Source of the DNA: Saccharopolyspora gregorii
GTDB lineage: Bacteria > Actinomycetota > Actinomycetes > Mycobacteriales > Pseudonocardiaceae
DNA: 64,000 nt
Assembly: GCF_024734405.1 (NCBI RefSeq)
Contig: NZ_CP059556.1
Coordinates: 4,464,001 to 4,528,000 of the forward strand
Reading direction: 5' to 3'
The position numbers and the translations under genes were made by a program. Shown here piece after piece: positions 39,469 through 48,464 of this stretch. The notes under the pieces are model-generated. The model was not told where the DNA came from, ran no database searches, and was given only the letters and a program-made list of their open reading frames with translations. Within the stretch, counting starts at the first letter, position 1. Each line of letters starts with the position of its first letter.

Positions 39469-39814
39469 GCACTGCCTCCAAGATGTCGCGGTCGCGCGGC
39501 TGCACCATGCGGGAACGCGCGAGTGAGCCGTGTTCGAGCAGGTCGGAGCAGAGCACCCGGATGACGCCCAGCGGGAGGCCCAGCCCGGCGGACAGCTCCG
39601 CCATCGACTGCGGAGCGCCGCAGCGCTCCAGGATCGCCTCGTGCTCGGGCGTCGCGGCGGCGCTGCGGCCGGTGTCGGCCAGCGTCGCCACGACCTGGGT
39701 TGCCCGGTCCAGGTTGATGGCCGCGTCAGGGGTGCGGCCGCCGGTCAGCGCGTACGAACGCACCATCCGGCCGGCGTCGTCGTCGTACCACGCGTCGGGA
39801 TCGGGGCCGGTCAA
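39446..39814 (-). CDS. cvnC: Conservon DUF742 protein CvnC
   Basis: 122 aa from TTG, overlapping the cvnB stop by 4 nt (TTGA). The DUF742 pattern is clear: RMVRSYALTGGRT near the start and SMAELSAGLGLPLGVIRVLCSDLLEHG (winged-helix-like) later. The family couples the GTPase to the rest of the conservon complex and may bind DNA; the precise role is unknown. Its 3' end overlaps cvnD by 23 nt. Confidence 0.95.
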   Translation of the reverse strand: MTGPDPDAWYDDDAGRMVRSYALTGGRTPDAAINLDRATQVVATLADTGRSAAATPEHEAILERCGAPQSMAELSAGLGLPLGVIRVLCSDLLEHGSLARSRMVQPRDRDILEAVLAGLNRL

Positions 39815-40239
39815 TGCTTCTCCGCACCGACGGGGTTCCGCGCGCCCTTGCCGAGCCGCTCACCCACGTTCTTGATCAGGCGGCGCATCTCGTACTGCAG
39901 CTGTTCGGCGTCGACGCTGCGGCCCGCGACGACGAGCACGGAGTTCCGCGGGTCGACGGCCAGCACGTACATGGACATCGTCTCGGTGGCGAGCAGGTTC
40001 ATGTCGATGTCCCCGCCCTCCAGCTCGTAGCTGAGCGCCTTGCTGGTGGCGCGCAGCGTGCCGCAGGCGGCCGAGATCTTGTCCGCCTGGTCCTGGTCGA
40101 GGTTCTTGGAGAACGCCGCCGGCAGGCCGTCATGGGTGAGCACCAGCGCGTGCAACGTGTCCGGCACGTTGTCCAGCATCTGATCGAGGAGCCAGGCCAG
40201 GTCCAGGTCCGGCTTCCGGGAGTTCATCAGTTCGTTCAC
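39811..40239 (-). CDS. cvnB: Conservon roadblock/LC7 protein CvnB
   Basis: 142 aa from GTG with TGAGGAAAGC upstream, 7 nt behind the kinase stop. Roadblock/LC7 domain: DLAWLLDQMLDNVPDTLHALVLTHDGLPAAFS at the start and MSMYVLAVDPRNSVLVVAG in the middle. Such proteins act as regulators or GAP-like partners of the small GTPase CvnD. Confidence 0.95.
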   Translation of the reverse strand: MNELMNSRKPDLDLAWLLDQMLDNVPDTLHALVLTHDGLPAAFSKNLDQDQADKISAACGTLRATSKALSYELEGGDIDMNLLATETMSMYVLAVDPRNSVLVVAGRSVDAEQLQYEMRRLIKNVGERLGKGARNPVGAEKH

Positions 40240-40246
40240 GCTTTCC

Positions 40247-42583
40247 TCACTGCATGTCGTCGTCGGAATCGGGCTTGTTGCCGGACTCGTCGCGCGAGCG
40301 CCGGTCGGCGTTGAAGAAGGTCATCAAGCCCGGGGCGAACTCGGGAGCGCTCTGCCGGTCGGTCGGCTCGTCCTCGCCGAAGCCGGCGGGCAGATCGGCG
40401 TAGGGAACCCGCTGCGGCAGCGGCGGTCGTTCCATGTCCTTGCCTTCCGTGCTCGCGCTGGGGGCCGCGTCGGGTTTCGGCTGCCGCACGGCTGGTTCGG
40501 CGACGGCGGTGCTCGCCGAGGCCGACGGCACCCGGGTGGGCAGCGGCTGCGCCGGAGCGCCCGCCTTGGCCACAGGCACGTCCCCGCTCCACGAGTCGCG
40601 GCGCTCCTCGTCCTCATCGGTGACGATGTGGGCCTGCGGGATGAAGATCTCGGCCCGCACGCCCTGGTAGATCGAGGTGCCGAACTCGACGACCCACTCG
40701 TTGCGCTCGGCGAGCTGGGCGACGGTGAACAGGCCGAGCTGCTCGCCGCGGTCACCGAGCTTCACCAGCGAGGCGAAGCCGGGCGGGTTCTTCATGGTCT
40801 CGTTGGCGTTGCTGCGCGCCTCCGGGGTCATGCCCACGCCGCGGTCGGAGATCTGCACGACGAGACCGCTGCCGACGGAGACCGCTTCGACGTGCACATC
40901 GGTGCCGGGCGGCGAGAACGACGCCGCGTTCGCGAACAGCTCCGCGAACATGCGCAGCATGTCGCCGATGACGCCCGGGGTGACGCTGACGTTGGGCACG
41001 TGGCCCAGCCGCAGCCGGTCGTGGTGCTTGGTCTCCGCGGCGGAGGCCCGGAGGATCTCGGTGAGGTCCCGCGGCCTGCTCCAGCGGCGGCCGGGGGCGG
41101 CACCGCAGAGCACCAGCTGGTTCTCCACGACGTGCCGGGCCTGCGTGACCGATTCGTCGAGCGCGAACAGGGCGCCGAGCCGGTCCGGGTCCTCCTCGTT
41201 CTGCAGCAGCGCGTCGAGGCGCTGCGGCAGCGGGCCGAGCGCGGACTGCACGCGCCGGGTCTGTCCGATGTAGAACGTGAGGGCGCCCTGCTGGGTGTCG
41301 GCCTCGTTCACCGCCGCCTGCAGCGCTTCCTGCTGGAACGCGCGGAAGGCGTCGGCGACCTGGCCGATCTCGTCGCCGCCGTAGCCCTGCAGCGAGGTGG
41401 ACTCGACCTGGACCCGTTCGCCCGCGCGAACGCGGGACATCATCGAGGGCAGCGTCTTCTCGGCCAGTTCGCGGGCCTCCGCGCTGAGCCGCTGCAGACG
41501 CGGCAGCAGCGAGCCGTCGATGACGGAGCGGTACCGGCGGCGCGTCCAGAAGAAGAAGCCGAGGGAGAACAGACCGGCGGCGATGGCACCGGCGACGGCG
41601 ATCGTGATCGCCTGGTCACCGTTCTCGACGGTCTCCGCGGACAGCAGGTCGACCTGCTCGCTGGTGATCGAGGTGAGCTCGCGGTTGACCGCTTCGGTGA
41701 GCCGCTGCCACTCCTCCAGCGAGACGCCCGCTTCGGTGAGGTCGGCGCCCGGGCCGCCCTGCATGAGGGAGTTCTCGATCGAGACGAGCCGGGCCCAGTC
41801 CGGGTTCTCCGTGATGAGCTTCTGGTAGCGCGCCTGCACCGAAGGCTTCAGGTACGAGACGTTCTTCTCGATCTCGGAGTGGTACGAACCGTTGAGGCGC
41901 AGCAGTTGCAGGTGCTGCTCCGGCGTCAGCTGCCCGGCGGTGAGGCCGCTGGAGATCAGCGCCGCTTCCCGGGACATCAGGTCGGTCGAGCGGAACAGCG
42001 CGGTACCCGCGATGCCGCCCTGCGCCGTCGTCGAGTCCGGCACCAGTCGGGACTGGGTGTCGAACAGGTCGGTGGCGATGTCGAAGACGTTGTCGTAGTA
42101 GTCGGTGACCTCGCCGGCCGAGATCTGCCGGTTCGCGAGCCTGCCGCGGATCTGGTCGAGCTTGCCCAGCTCGCCGCTGAGCTCGTCGACCGGGCCGGCG
42201 ATCTCCGCCGGGGCGGTGCTCATCGCGGCTTGGACGGCCTCGTTCATCCGGTCCAGCAGGACGTCGGTCCGGGCCTGCTGCTCGCTCAGCTCCGCCTGGT
42301 CGGTGGTCCCGCCGGAGGCCAGGTCCTGGCTCAGCCGCCGTTCGGACTGCAGCGCGTCGAGCGCGGCCACCGCGGGCAGGGAGACCTGCCGGACACCGGA
42401 ACCGATCACCCGGGTGTAGACGCCGTCGGTGACGAACGTCGCGCACCAGACCAGCCACAGCACCAGCACGACGATCCAGGGGATCGTGACCGCCAGCGTC
42501 AGGCTGGAGCGGATCGATCTCTCCGAGGTGCTCTGCGGCTCACCAGGTGGCTTGGTGACGTTGTCGGGATCTGTTGTACTCAC
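40247..42583 (-). CDS. cvnA: Conservon sensor histidine kinase-like protein CvnA with nitrate-sensing-type domain
   Basis: 778 aa from GTG, with GTGGAGCG upstream. Membrane helix 1 at about 33-55, a helical extracellular NIT (nitrate/nitrite-sensing-type) domain at about 65-315, helix 2 at about 327-347, then a HAMP-like linker. The HATPase_c domain (about 520-640) has the N-box FANAASFSPPG, DRGVGM and GLFTVAQLAERN. A Pro/Ala-rich disordered tail ends in acidic residues. CvnA proteins resemble histidine kinases but act with CvnB-D in a G-protein-like complex. First gene of the tightly packed operon. The ligand is unknown. Confidence 0.93.
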   Translation of the reverse strand: MSTTDPDNVTKPPGEPQSTSERSIRSSLTLAVTIPWIVVLVLWLVWCATFVTDGVYTRVIGSGVRQVSLPAVAALDALQSERRLSQDLASGGTTDQAELSEQQARTDVLLDRMNEAVQAAMSTAPAEIAGPVDELSGELGKLDQIRGRLANRQISAGEVTDYYDNVFDIATDLFDTQSRLVPDSTTAQGGIAGTALFRSTDLMSREAALISSGLTAGQLTPEQHLQLLRLNGSYHSEIEKNVSYLKPSVQARYQKLITENPDWARLVSIENSLMQGGPGADLTEAGVSLEEWQRLTEAVNRELTSITSEQVDLLSAETVENGDQAITIAVAGAIAAGLFSLGFFFWTRRRYRSVIDGSLLPRLQRLSAEARELAEKTLPSMMSRVRAGERVQVESTSLQGYGGDEIGQVADAFRAFQQEALQAAVNEADTQQGALTFYIGQTRRVQSALGPLPQRLDALLQNEEDPDRLGALFALDESVTQARHVVENQLVLCGAAPGRRWSRPRDLTEILRASAAETKHHDRLRLGHVPNVSVTPGVIGDMLRMFAELFANAASFSPPGTDVHVEAVSVGSGLVVQISDRGVGMTPEARSNANETMKNPPGFASLVKLGDRGEQLGLFTVAQLAERNEWVVEFGTSIYQGVRAEIFIPQAHIVTDEDEERRDSWSGDVPVAKAGAPAQPLPTRVPSASASTAVAEPAVRQPKPDAAPSASTEGKDMERPPLPQRVPYADLPAGFGEDEPTDRQSAPEFAPGLMTFFNADRRSRDESGNKPDSDDDMQ

Positions 42584-43484
42584 AGCGCTCCACGTTGTCG
42601 GTCATCTGACTGGTGTGTTGCGGGAACGCGCGCGTCCCGGCGGGCGCGGCCTGGGCCGCTGGACTCGTCCGCCCGGATGGCAACGGGCAGGAGGTCTCGC
42701 CGATGGATGGCCTGAACAGGCGTCTTCCCGGGGACACGGCTCCTTCCACACACCGTCGTCTTCCGCTCTTGCCGAGCACGAGCGGAAGTGCATTCCCCCC
42801 CTGCGCGAGACACTTTAACGGAAGATGATCAGAGCACCGGTGTTCGGCCCCGGAGTCGTCCACCATTTCCGCGCCGACCGACGTCACGCTCCGCTTTCGG
42901 TTGGCAGCGCGGCGAAAACCCCCTACCGCACCGGGCGCGCGAAAAGCGGTCCCGGACCCGTCGAGAACCCGGGACCACCACCCGGTCCGCGACCACCGCC
43001 GCTCGGCCCACCCTTCCGGCGGAGCCGGACACGGAATGCACATCCGGAAAGGAAGCGGGTCGTGCGGCCCATTTCCGCATTCGGTCCAACGGAATGCGTC
43101 CCACCATTTCACCCGTACGGCCGCAGCCGGCTTCGCACGATCGGCGGCAGGGAGCCGGCGCGCCGGCCATTCCGCCACGAACTCCGGCGCAGCGGCGCGC
43201 GCGGCGCGGCGCGGCAACCGTCCGGACGAACCAGGAGCAGTCCGGGCCGCGCCGCGAGGTCGCGGACGGTCGCTGAATCGGTCCCGCGGCCGCTCCGGCT
43301 CCACCGCGATCGCACCGCCGTCGACGGACACGTGGTCGCAGATCTCTTGCAGCTCCCCGTTCTCCGGCGGGACGGCGCCCTCGCAGCATGGCCGGCTCCT
43401 CGGCGCACGAGTCAACCGTTGGCGACCTGCTCCGCAGCCACGCCAGCCGGACCAGGTCAACGCGCGGTGACTTAGGCTGGGGGC
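42584..43484. other. Intergenic region upstream of the conservon, one doubtful small frame
   Basis: About 900 bp between divergent genes. A minus-strand frame with coding-like third positions begins near 43420 (TTG) and reads CEGAVPPENGELQEICDHVS over its best part. A different frame has a neat GAGGAG ribosome site before ATG at 43390 but poor codon use. I recognise no family in either, so I do not call a gene. The cvnA promoter should lie near 42600-42850. Confidence 0.3.
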
Positions 43485-44051
43485 ATGGCCGCACCGCGTT
43501 CCCGCAACGCCGAGCAGACCCGCGCCGAGCTGCTGGCCGCCGCCCGCGCCCGGTTCGCCGCCGACGGCTACGAGCGCACCACGCTGCGGGCGGTGGCCGC
43601 CGACGTCGGCATCGACCCGGCGCTGGTCATCCGGTACTTCGGCGGCAAGCAGGAGCTGTTCGCGGCCGCCGCCGACTTCACCCTCGACCTGCCCGACCTC
43701 ACCGGCCTCGCCCCCGACGAGCTGGCCGGAGCGCTGCTGCCCCGGTTCTTCGCCGCGTGGGAGCGGGACGGCACCTTCCTCGCGCTGCTGCGCGCCGCCA
43801 CGACCAGCCCCACCGCCGCGGAGAAGATGCGCGAGGTCTTCACCGCGCAGGTGGCCCCGCGGCTGACCGCCATCGCCCCGGACCACCCGCGGCAGCGCGC
43901 CGGGCTGCTCGGCGCCTTCGTCATCGGGCTCGCCACCAGCCGCTACGTGCTGGCCGACCCGGGCGTCGCCGAGATGGGCCACGAGGAGCTCACCGCCTGG
44001 GCCGCGCCGATCGTGCGCCACGTCCTCACCGGCCCCGCGCCGGTCGGCTGA
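43485..44051 (+). CDS. TetR-family transcriptional regulator
   Basis: 188 aa from ATG. The N-terminal helix-turn-helix reads LLAAARARFAADGYERTTLRAVAADVGIDPALVIRYFGGKQELF, the TetR signature. The C-terminal ligand domain is of the PsrA/Rv-type group common in actinomycetes (KMREVFTAQVAPRL, GLLGAFVIGLATSRYVL). It converges with the DUF418 gene, with a 12-bp palindrome (GCGGGTACCCGC, 44056-44067) between the stops. Target genes are not evident. Confidence 0.92.
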   Translation: MAAPRSRNAEQTRAELLAAARARFAADGYERTTLRAVAADVGIDPALVIRYFGGKQELFAAAADFTLDLPDLTGLAPDELAGALLPRFFAAWERDGTFLALLRAATTSPTAAEKMREVFTAQVAPRLTAIAPDHPRQRAGLLGAFVIGLATSRYVLADPGVAEMGHEELTAWAAPIVRHVLTGPAPVG

Positions 44052-44055
44052 TCGA

Positions 44056-44067
44056 GCGGGTACCCGC
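44056..44067. terminator. Short palindrome between convergent genes
   Basis: GCGGGTACCCGC, a perfect 12-bp palindrome between the TetR and DUF418 stop codons. It might be a weak bidirectional terminator. Confidence 0.4.
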
Positions 44068-44069
44068 GG

Positions 44070-45068
44070 TCAGCGGCGGAAGGGCTGCACGTCCCACCAG
44101 GTGAAGCAGCGCCAGGCCCATTCGAGGGGTCCCTGCCGGAACCGCGCGAGCCAGAACCGGCTCCACAGCAGCTGGAGCAGCAGGATGCCGGTCGCCAGCA
44201 GCGCCATCGCCCCGTACGCGCTGGACCCGTGCAGCCCGGCCAGGTGCCCCAGCGGGATCAGCAGCAGGGTCGCGGTCACGTAGTTCGTCAGCGCCATCCG
44301 CCCGAGCGGCTCCAGCACCGCCCCCAGCACCCCGCGCAGCGGCGTGCGCAGCAGCAGGAGCAGCCCGGTCGCGTACGCGGTGGCCAGGCAGATCCCGGCC
44401 ACGCCGGAGGGGGTGGCGAACCCGGCCATCAGCGGATCCCGCTCCTGCACCGGCAGCGCCACCGCCGCGCCGAGCACCGCGAGCGCGAACACGGCGCCGA
44501 TCCACCCGCCGAGCCGCGGCAGCGCCTCCGGGACCCCGAGCTGGGCGAGGGCGAAACCGAGCACCAGCAGCCCCGGGATCAGCGGCAGGCCCCCGCCGAA
44601 CAGCACCAGCGCGGTGCTCACCCCGCCCAGGCCGAGCACCAGGTTCACCCACCGGTTCGCCCAGCTCAGCGGCAGCAGGAACACCAGCCCGAACAGCGCG
44701 TACGGCGTCAGCGCCTCCCCCGGGTGCAGCAGGGAGTGCAGCAGGCCGACCCCGAACAGCGCCAGCAGCCTGCGGACCAGCAGCACCCGCGGCCGCGGGT
44801 GCCGGGAGCCCGCGCTGCGCAGGAACAGCCCGAAGCCGACGCCGAACAGCAGCGAGAAGATCGGGAAGAACCGCTCCTGCACGAACAGGTCGAGGACGTG
44901 CCGCCCGGGCAGCACCTGCTGGTCGACGATGCCGCTCATCTCCATGATCGGCGGGATGTTCACGAAGAGGATCCCGCACAGCGCCAGGCCGCGCACCGCG
45001 TCGATCTCGCCGATCCGCCGGCGCGGCGCGGTGCTGGCAGGTGGGGCGGTGCGGGTGGGAGAGGACAT
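44070..45068 (-). CDS. DUF418-domain multi-pass membrane protein
   Basis: 332 aa from the ATG at 45068 (CGAAGGCGAACC upstream). About ten hydrophobic segments. It starts with RIGEIDAVRGLALCGILFVNIPPI, the typical N-terminus of the DUF418/YeiB family, and has FFPIFSLLFGVGFGLFL and, at the end, PLGRMALTNYVTATLLLIPL and GPLEWAWRCFTWW, the DUF418 signature region. Function in bacteria is not established; an acyltransferase-like or transport role has been suggested for relatives. Confidence 0.9.
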   Translation of the reverse strand: MSSPTRTAPPASTAPRRRIGEIDAVRGLALCGILFVNIPPIMEMSGIVDQQVLPGRHVLDLFVQERFFPIFSLLFGVGFGLFLRSAGSRHPRPRVLLVRRLLALFGVGLLHSLLHPGEALTPYALFGLVFLLPLSWANRWVNLVLGLGGVSTALVLFGGGLPLIPGLLVLGFALAQLGVPEALPRLGGWIGAVFALAVLGAAVALPVQERDPLMAGFATPSGVAGICLATAYATGLLLLLRTPLRGVLGAVLEPLGRMALTNYVTATLLLIPLGHLAGLHGSSAYGAMALLATGILLLQLLWSRFWLARFRQGPLEWAWRCFTWWDVQPFRR

Positions 45069-45210
45069 CGTGGTTCGCCTTCGAGGTGCGCAGCGGGTGC
45101 CGGGAGACCCCGGCTCACCATCGATCGTCACCCGGGCGTCCGGTCGGGCGGATCGGCCATCCGGCCGGGCGGTCCGGCTGTTCGGCCGGAACCGCCCGGC
45201 CCGGGAGCCG

Positions 45211-45414
45211 TCATTCCGATGTGGACTTCGGCGGCCTGCCGCGCTTGGCGGGCCCGCCCGCGTCGGAGGGCAGCCGGCCCGCGTCGGCGAGGGCGCGCCG
45301 GAGCAGGAACTCGATCTGCGCGTTGGTGCTGCGCAGCTCGTCCTGCGCCCAGCGGGCGAGCGCGTCGTGGATCGCCGGGTCCAGCCGGAGCAGGAAACCC
45401 TTGCGTGCGGCCAT
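45211..45414 (-). CDS. Ribbon-helix-helix (Arc/CopG-like) DNA-binding protein
   Basis: 67 aa. The N-terminal strand KGFLLRLDPAIHDALARWAQDELRSTNAQIEFLLRRAL is the classic ribbon-helix-helix pattern of Arc/MetJ proteins. The tail is basic (KRGRPPKS). It follows the SPFH gene by 64 bp on the same strand; this pairing recurs in actinomycetes. No toxin gene is adjacent, so it is more likely a repressor of the SPFH operon than an antitoxin. A perfect palindrome upstream of the SPFH gene is its likely site. Confidence 0.88.
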   Translation of the reverse strand: MAARKGFLLRLDPAIHDALARWAQDELRSTNAQIEFLLRRALADAGRLPSDAGGPAKRGRPPKSTSE

Positions 45415-45478
45415 GTTCCCGCCTTCACCTCTCTCGGCCGTCCGAGGATTCGGGCCGCACCGGCGGCCCCGCGCCCGA

Positions 45479-46402
45479 TCAGTGGTAGAGCGAACCCGTG
45501 TTGACGACGGGCTGGGTGTCGCCGCAGAGCACGACCAGCAGGTTGCTGACCATGGCCGCCTTGCGCTCCTCGTCGAGCTCGACGACCTCGCGTTCGGACA
45601 GCCGCTGCAAGGCGAGGTCGACCATGCCGACGGCGCCTTCGACGATGCGCTGCCGGGCGGCGACGACGGCTCCGGCCTGCTGCCGCTGCAACATGGCTTG
45701 GGCGATCTCGGGGGCGTAGGCGAGGTGCGTGAGCCGGGACTCGACCACGTCGACCCCGGCGGCCCGCACCCGGGCCGCGATCTCGGCGGAGAGCTTGCCG
45801 GTGATCTCGTCGGCGTTGTCCCGCAGCGAGAAGGGCTGCTCCCCGTCGCCGTCGTAGGGGTAGCTGGTGGCGATGTGGCGCACGGCGGTCTCGGTCTGGG
45901 TCTCGACGAACTCGACGAAGCTGTCGACCGCGAAGGTGGCCTGCGCGGTGTCGGCGACCTGCCACACCACGACGGAGGCGATCTCGATCGGGTTGCCGTC
46001 GGAGTCGTTGACCTTCATGACGGCGGTCTCGTGGTTGCGGATCCGGGTGGAGACCTTCGTCTTGCTGCTGAACGGGTTCACCCAGTGCAGCCCGGCCGGG
46101 CGCACGGTGCCGGTGTAGCGGCCGAGGAACTGCAGCACCCGCGCCTCACCGGGCGCGACGGCGACGAGCCCGCCGGAGAGCACCAGCCCGACGACGCCGA
46201 GCACCACCCCAGTGGCGATCAGGGCGGCGGCTTCGTCCGCGAGCCCGGGGACCAGCACCCCGGCACCGCCGAGCACCAGCACGAGCGAGAGCACGGCCAT
46301 CAGCACGCCGGGCAGCCGGAACGCCTGCTGTTCGACGACCGGGGATTCGGGCATCCGCACCGGCCTGGTCTCCGCCTCGCGGTCTTCGAGTTGAACGGTC
46401 AT
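45479..46402 (-). CDS. SPFH-domain (band 7/prohibitin-like) membrane protein
   Basis: 307 aa from the ATG at 46402, with AGGGGGA upstream; the longer in-frame start lacks support. Two membrane helices at about 30-80, then an SPFH domain: [30 protein letters not shown], followed by [20 protein letters not shown] helical region ([31 protein letters not shown]) is typical of stomatin/flotillin-type scaffolds. Such proteins organise membrane microdomains and chaperone membrane protein turnover. It is first in a unit with the ribbon-helix-helix gene. Confidence 0.9.
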   Translation of the reverse strand: MTVQLEDREAETRPVRMPESPVVEQQAFRLPGVLMAVLSLVLVLGGAGVLVPGLADEAAALIATGVVLGVVGLVLSGGLVAVAPGEARVLQFLGRYTGTVRPAGLHWVNPFSSKTKVSTRIRNHETAVMKVNDSDGNPIEIASVVVWQVADTAQATFAVDSFVEFVETQTETAVRHIATSYPYDGDGEQPFSLRDNADEITGKLSAEIAARVRAAGVDVVESRLTHLAYAPEIAQAMLQRQQAGAVVAARQRIVEGAVGMVDLALQRLSEREVVELDEERKAAMVSNLLVVLCGDTQPVVNTGSLYH

Positions 46403-46449
46403 GAGTCCCCCTGACGTCGGTGATCGTTCTCCTGGCAACACAGTAGCAC

Positions 46450-46461
46450 AGTGATATCACT
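46450..46461. promoter_or_regulatory. Perfect palindrome upstream of the SPFH gene (candidate operator)
   Basis: AGTGATATCACT, a perfect 12-bp palindrome in an AT-rich patch 48-59 bp upstream of the SPFH ATG, the expected promoter position on the minus strand. It probably binds the ribbon-helix-helix protein of the same operon; this is inference. Confidence 0.5.
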
Positions 46462-46544
46462 TTTCATCGGCACGAGCCCCCGCCCGATCCGATCCACAAT
46501 GGACGATCACCGGAATCCCCCACCCCCGCGGGGATGTCCGAGAC

Positions 46545-46706
46545 GGCCAGTTCCCGGGAGCGTCGTACCGGTTCTGCCCGCGGCGAAGCCGCTGAGCCGC
46601 CGACCACCCGATCAACCGGGCCGCCCGCGGGCTCTCAGCGCGGACAGCGCCGCCGCCGTAGCCGAGCCACCGGTGACAACGATCTCGCAGCGAGGAAGCG
46701 GCCTCA
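46545..46706 (-). repeat. Dispersed structured repeat, copy C (decayed)
   Basis: On the minus strand, overlapping the stop codon of the ABC exporter gene. It keeps the left arm (CCGCTTCCTCGCTGCG), the GGTGGCTC centre, GCTGAGA-CCCGCGGG, and the end hairpin (46580-46595), all in the same order as copies A and B. The right arm of the long stem is deleted, so the big hairpin is lost. Confidence 0.75.
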
Positions 46707-48464
46707 GCCCTCCAGGGCCAGCTTCGCCTCCGGACGGGGCGTGCTCCAGGCCTCCCACAGCCGCGCGTAGTGCCCGCCCGCGGCGAGCAGCTCGTCGTGC
46801 GCGCCGGACTCGACGACGCGCCCGTCGTCCATCACCAGCACCCGGTCGGCGATCGCGGCCTGCCGCAGCCGGTGCGCCACCACGAGCCCGGCGCGGTCGC
46901 GCAGCACCGCGGCCGCGGCGTCCTCCAGGCGGCCGGCTTCGCGGCTGCTCGCCTCTGCGGTCGCCTCGTCCAGCAGCACCACGGCCGGGTCGGCGAGCAG
47001 CGCGCGGGCCAGCGCCACCTGCGCGACCCGGTCCGGGCCGAGCGGGTGGCCGAGCTCGCCCACGGCGGTGTGCACGCCCTCGGGCAGCTCCTCGATCCAG
47101 TCGGCGCCGACGACCTCCAGCGCGTGCCGGACCTCCGCCTCCGTCGCGTCCTGCCGGGCCAGGCGCAGGTCCTCGATCAGCGGGCCGCTGAACACGTGCG
47201 CCTCCTGCGGCACCAGCAGCACCGCGCCCGTCCCGGCCACCGGGCCTCCGCCGAAGGTGACGGTGCCCTCGTCCGGCTCGACCAGTCCCGCCAGCAGCGT
47301 CGCCAGCGTGGACTTGCCCGCACCGCTCGCGCCGACCAGCGCGATCGTCTCCCCCGGTTCGATCCGCAGCGACACCTCGTGCAGCACCGGCTCCGCCGAA
47401 CCCGGGTAGCGGTAGGTCACCCTGTCGGCGACGAGCGCGGCGGGCGCGCCGTCGTGGGCCCCGGCCGGCCGCTCGCGCGGGATGCCGAGGACGCCGACGA
47501 TGCGCTGCAGGCTCGCGAACGCGGACTGGACCTGGTCGAAGCTGGCCACCAGGAGGCTCAGCGGGTTGAACAACCGGTGGAAGTACAACGCCGCCGCGGT
47601 GACCGCGCCGACGGTCGCCGCACCCACGTCGACCAGCACGAACCCGGCGACGACGATGGCGGACAACCCGACGAGCTCGGCGATGTTCATCCACTTGCCC
47701 CAGCGGGTGGAGAACCACACGACGCTGCGGGACAGCCCGCGCGCCCGGTCCGAGGACCGCTCCACGAGCCCGACGTGCTCGGCTTCGGCGCCGTAGGCGC
47801 GCAGCGTGGGCAGCCCCTCCAGCGCGGAGACCAGCGACTCCGCCCGGTCGGCGAACGCGGCCCGCTCCGCGGAGTAGCGGCGCGCGGCGCGCGGCAGGTA
47901 CCAGCGCAGCGAGAACCCGTACACCGGCAGCGCCAGCATCCCCGCCACCATCAGCCACGGGTCGAGCGCGAACAGGCCGCCCATCGTCAGGGCCACGGTC
48001 AGCAGGGCGGTGATCCACGGCGCCAGCAGCGCGGCGACGACCTGGCTGATCACCGCCACGTCGTCGCCGACGCGGCTGAGCAGGTCGCCGCGGCCGGAGC
48101 GCTCGATCACCGCCGACGGCAGGTGCAGCGCGGCGGAGACGGTGTCCTCCCGCATCCGGGCCAGCACCCGCTGCCCGAGCTTCGCGACGAGGGCGGCGCT
48201 GACCGCGGTGAGCACCGCGCTGAGCAGGCCGGCGACCGCGACGACGGCGGTGCGCACGACGATCTCCGCCGGCGTGGTGCCCGCCAGCACCCCGTCCACC
48301 AGCCCGCCGATCGCCCACGGCGCGACCAGCCCGGCGAGCGCGGCGAGCACGGCCGTCGCCACCATCGCCGCGGACAGCCCGCGGTGCGGGCGCAGGTAGG
48401 CGGCGACGGTGCGCCGCACCTCGACGGCCCCGGCGAGCGGAAGTGCGCGAGTGGTCCCGCTCAT
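46704..48464 (-). CDS. ABC exporter half-transporter (site with intact Walker A/B, degenerate signature)
   Basis: 586 aa with six membrane helices at about 30-320 and a nucleotide-binding domain at about 345-575. Walker A GASGAGKST and Walker B AVVLLDEAT are intact, and the switch His (VVAHRL) is present. The ABC signature, normally LSGGQ, reads LGPDR. The gene start overlaps the end of its partner exporter gene (ATGA), so the two form a heterodimer. With the partner's intact LSGGQ, one complete ATP site is formed. An iron-box-like site upstream of the pair suggests a siderophore or iron-related substrate. Confidence 0.92.
   Translation of the reverse strand: MSGTTRALPLAGAVEVRRTVAAYLRPHRGLSAAMVATAVLAALAGLVAPWAIGGLVDGVLAGTTPAEIVVRTAVVAVAGLLSAVLTAVSAALVAKLGQRVLARMREDTVSAALHLPSAVIERSGRGDLLSRVGDDVAVISQVVAALLAPWITALLTVALTMGGLFALDPWLMVAGMLALPVYGFSLRWYLPRAARRYSAERAAFADRAESLVSALEGLPTLRAYGAEAEHVGLVERSSDRARGLSRSVVWFSTRWGKWMNIAELVGLSAIVVAGFVLVDVGAATVGAVTAAALYFHRLFNPLSLLVASFDQVQSAFASLQRIVGVLGIPRERPAGAHDGAPAALVADRVTYRYPGSAEPVLHEVSLRIEPGETIALVGASGAGKSTLATLLAGLVEPDEGTVTFGGGPVAGTGAVLLVPQEAHVFSGPLIEDLRLARQDATEAEVRHALEVVGADWIEELPEGVHTAVGELGHPLGPDRVAQVALARALLADPAVVLLDEATAEASSREAGRLEDAAAAVLRDRAGLVVAHRLRQAAIADRVLVMDDGRVVESGAHDELLAAGGHYARLWEAWSTPRPEAKLALEG

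Noticed and set aside
42829-43494. Minus-strand frame upstream of cvnA, with a good GAGGAG before ATG 43390
   Set aside because: Codon use in that frame is Arg-rich and not coding-like; the ribosome-site match is likely chance in a GC-rich gap.
45211-45414. Ribbon-helix-helix gene as a toxin-antitoxin antitoxin
   Set aside because: No toxin-sized partner lies next to it; the neighbour is a 307-aa SPFH membrane protein.
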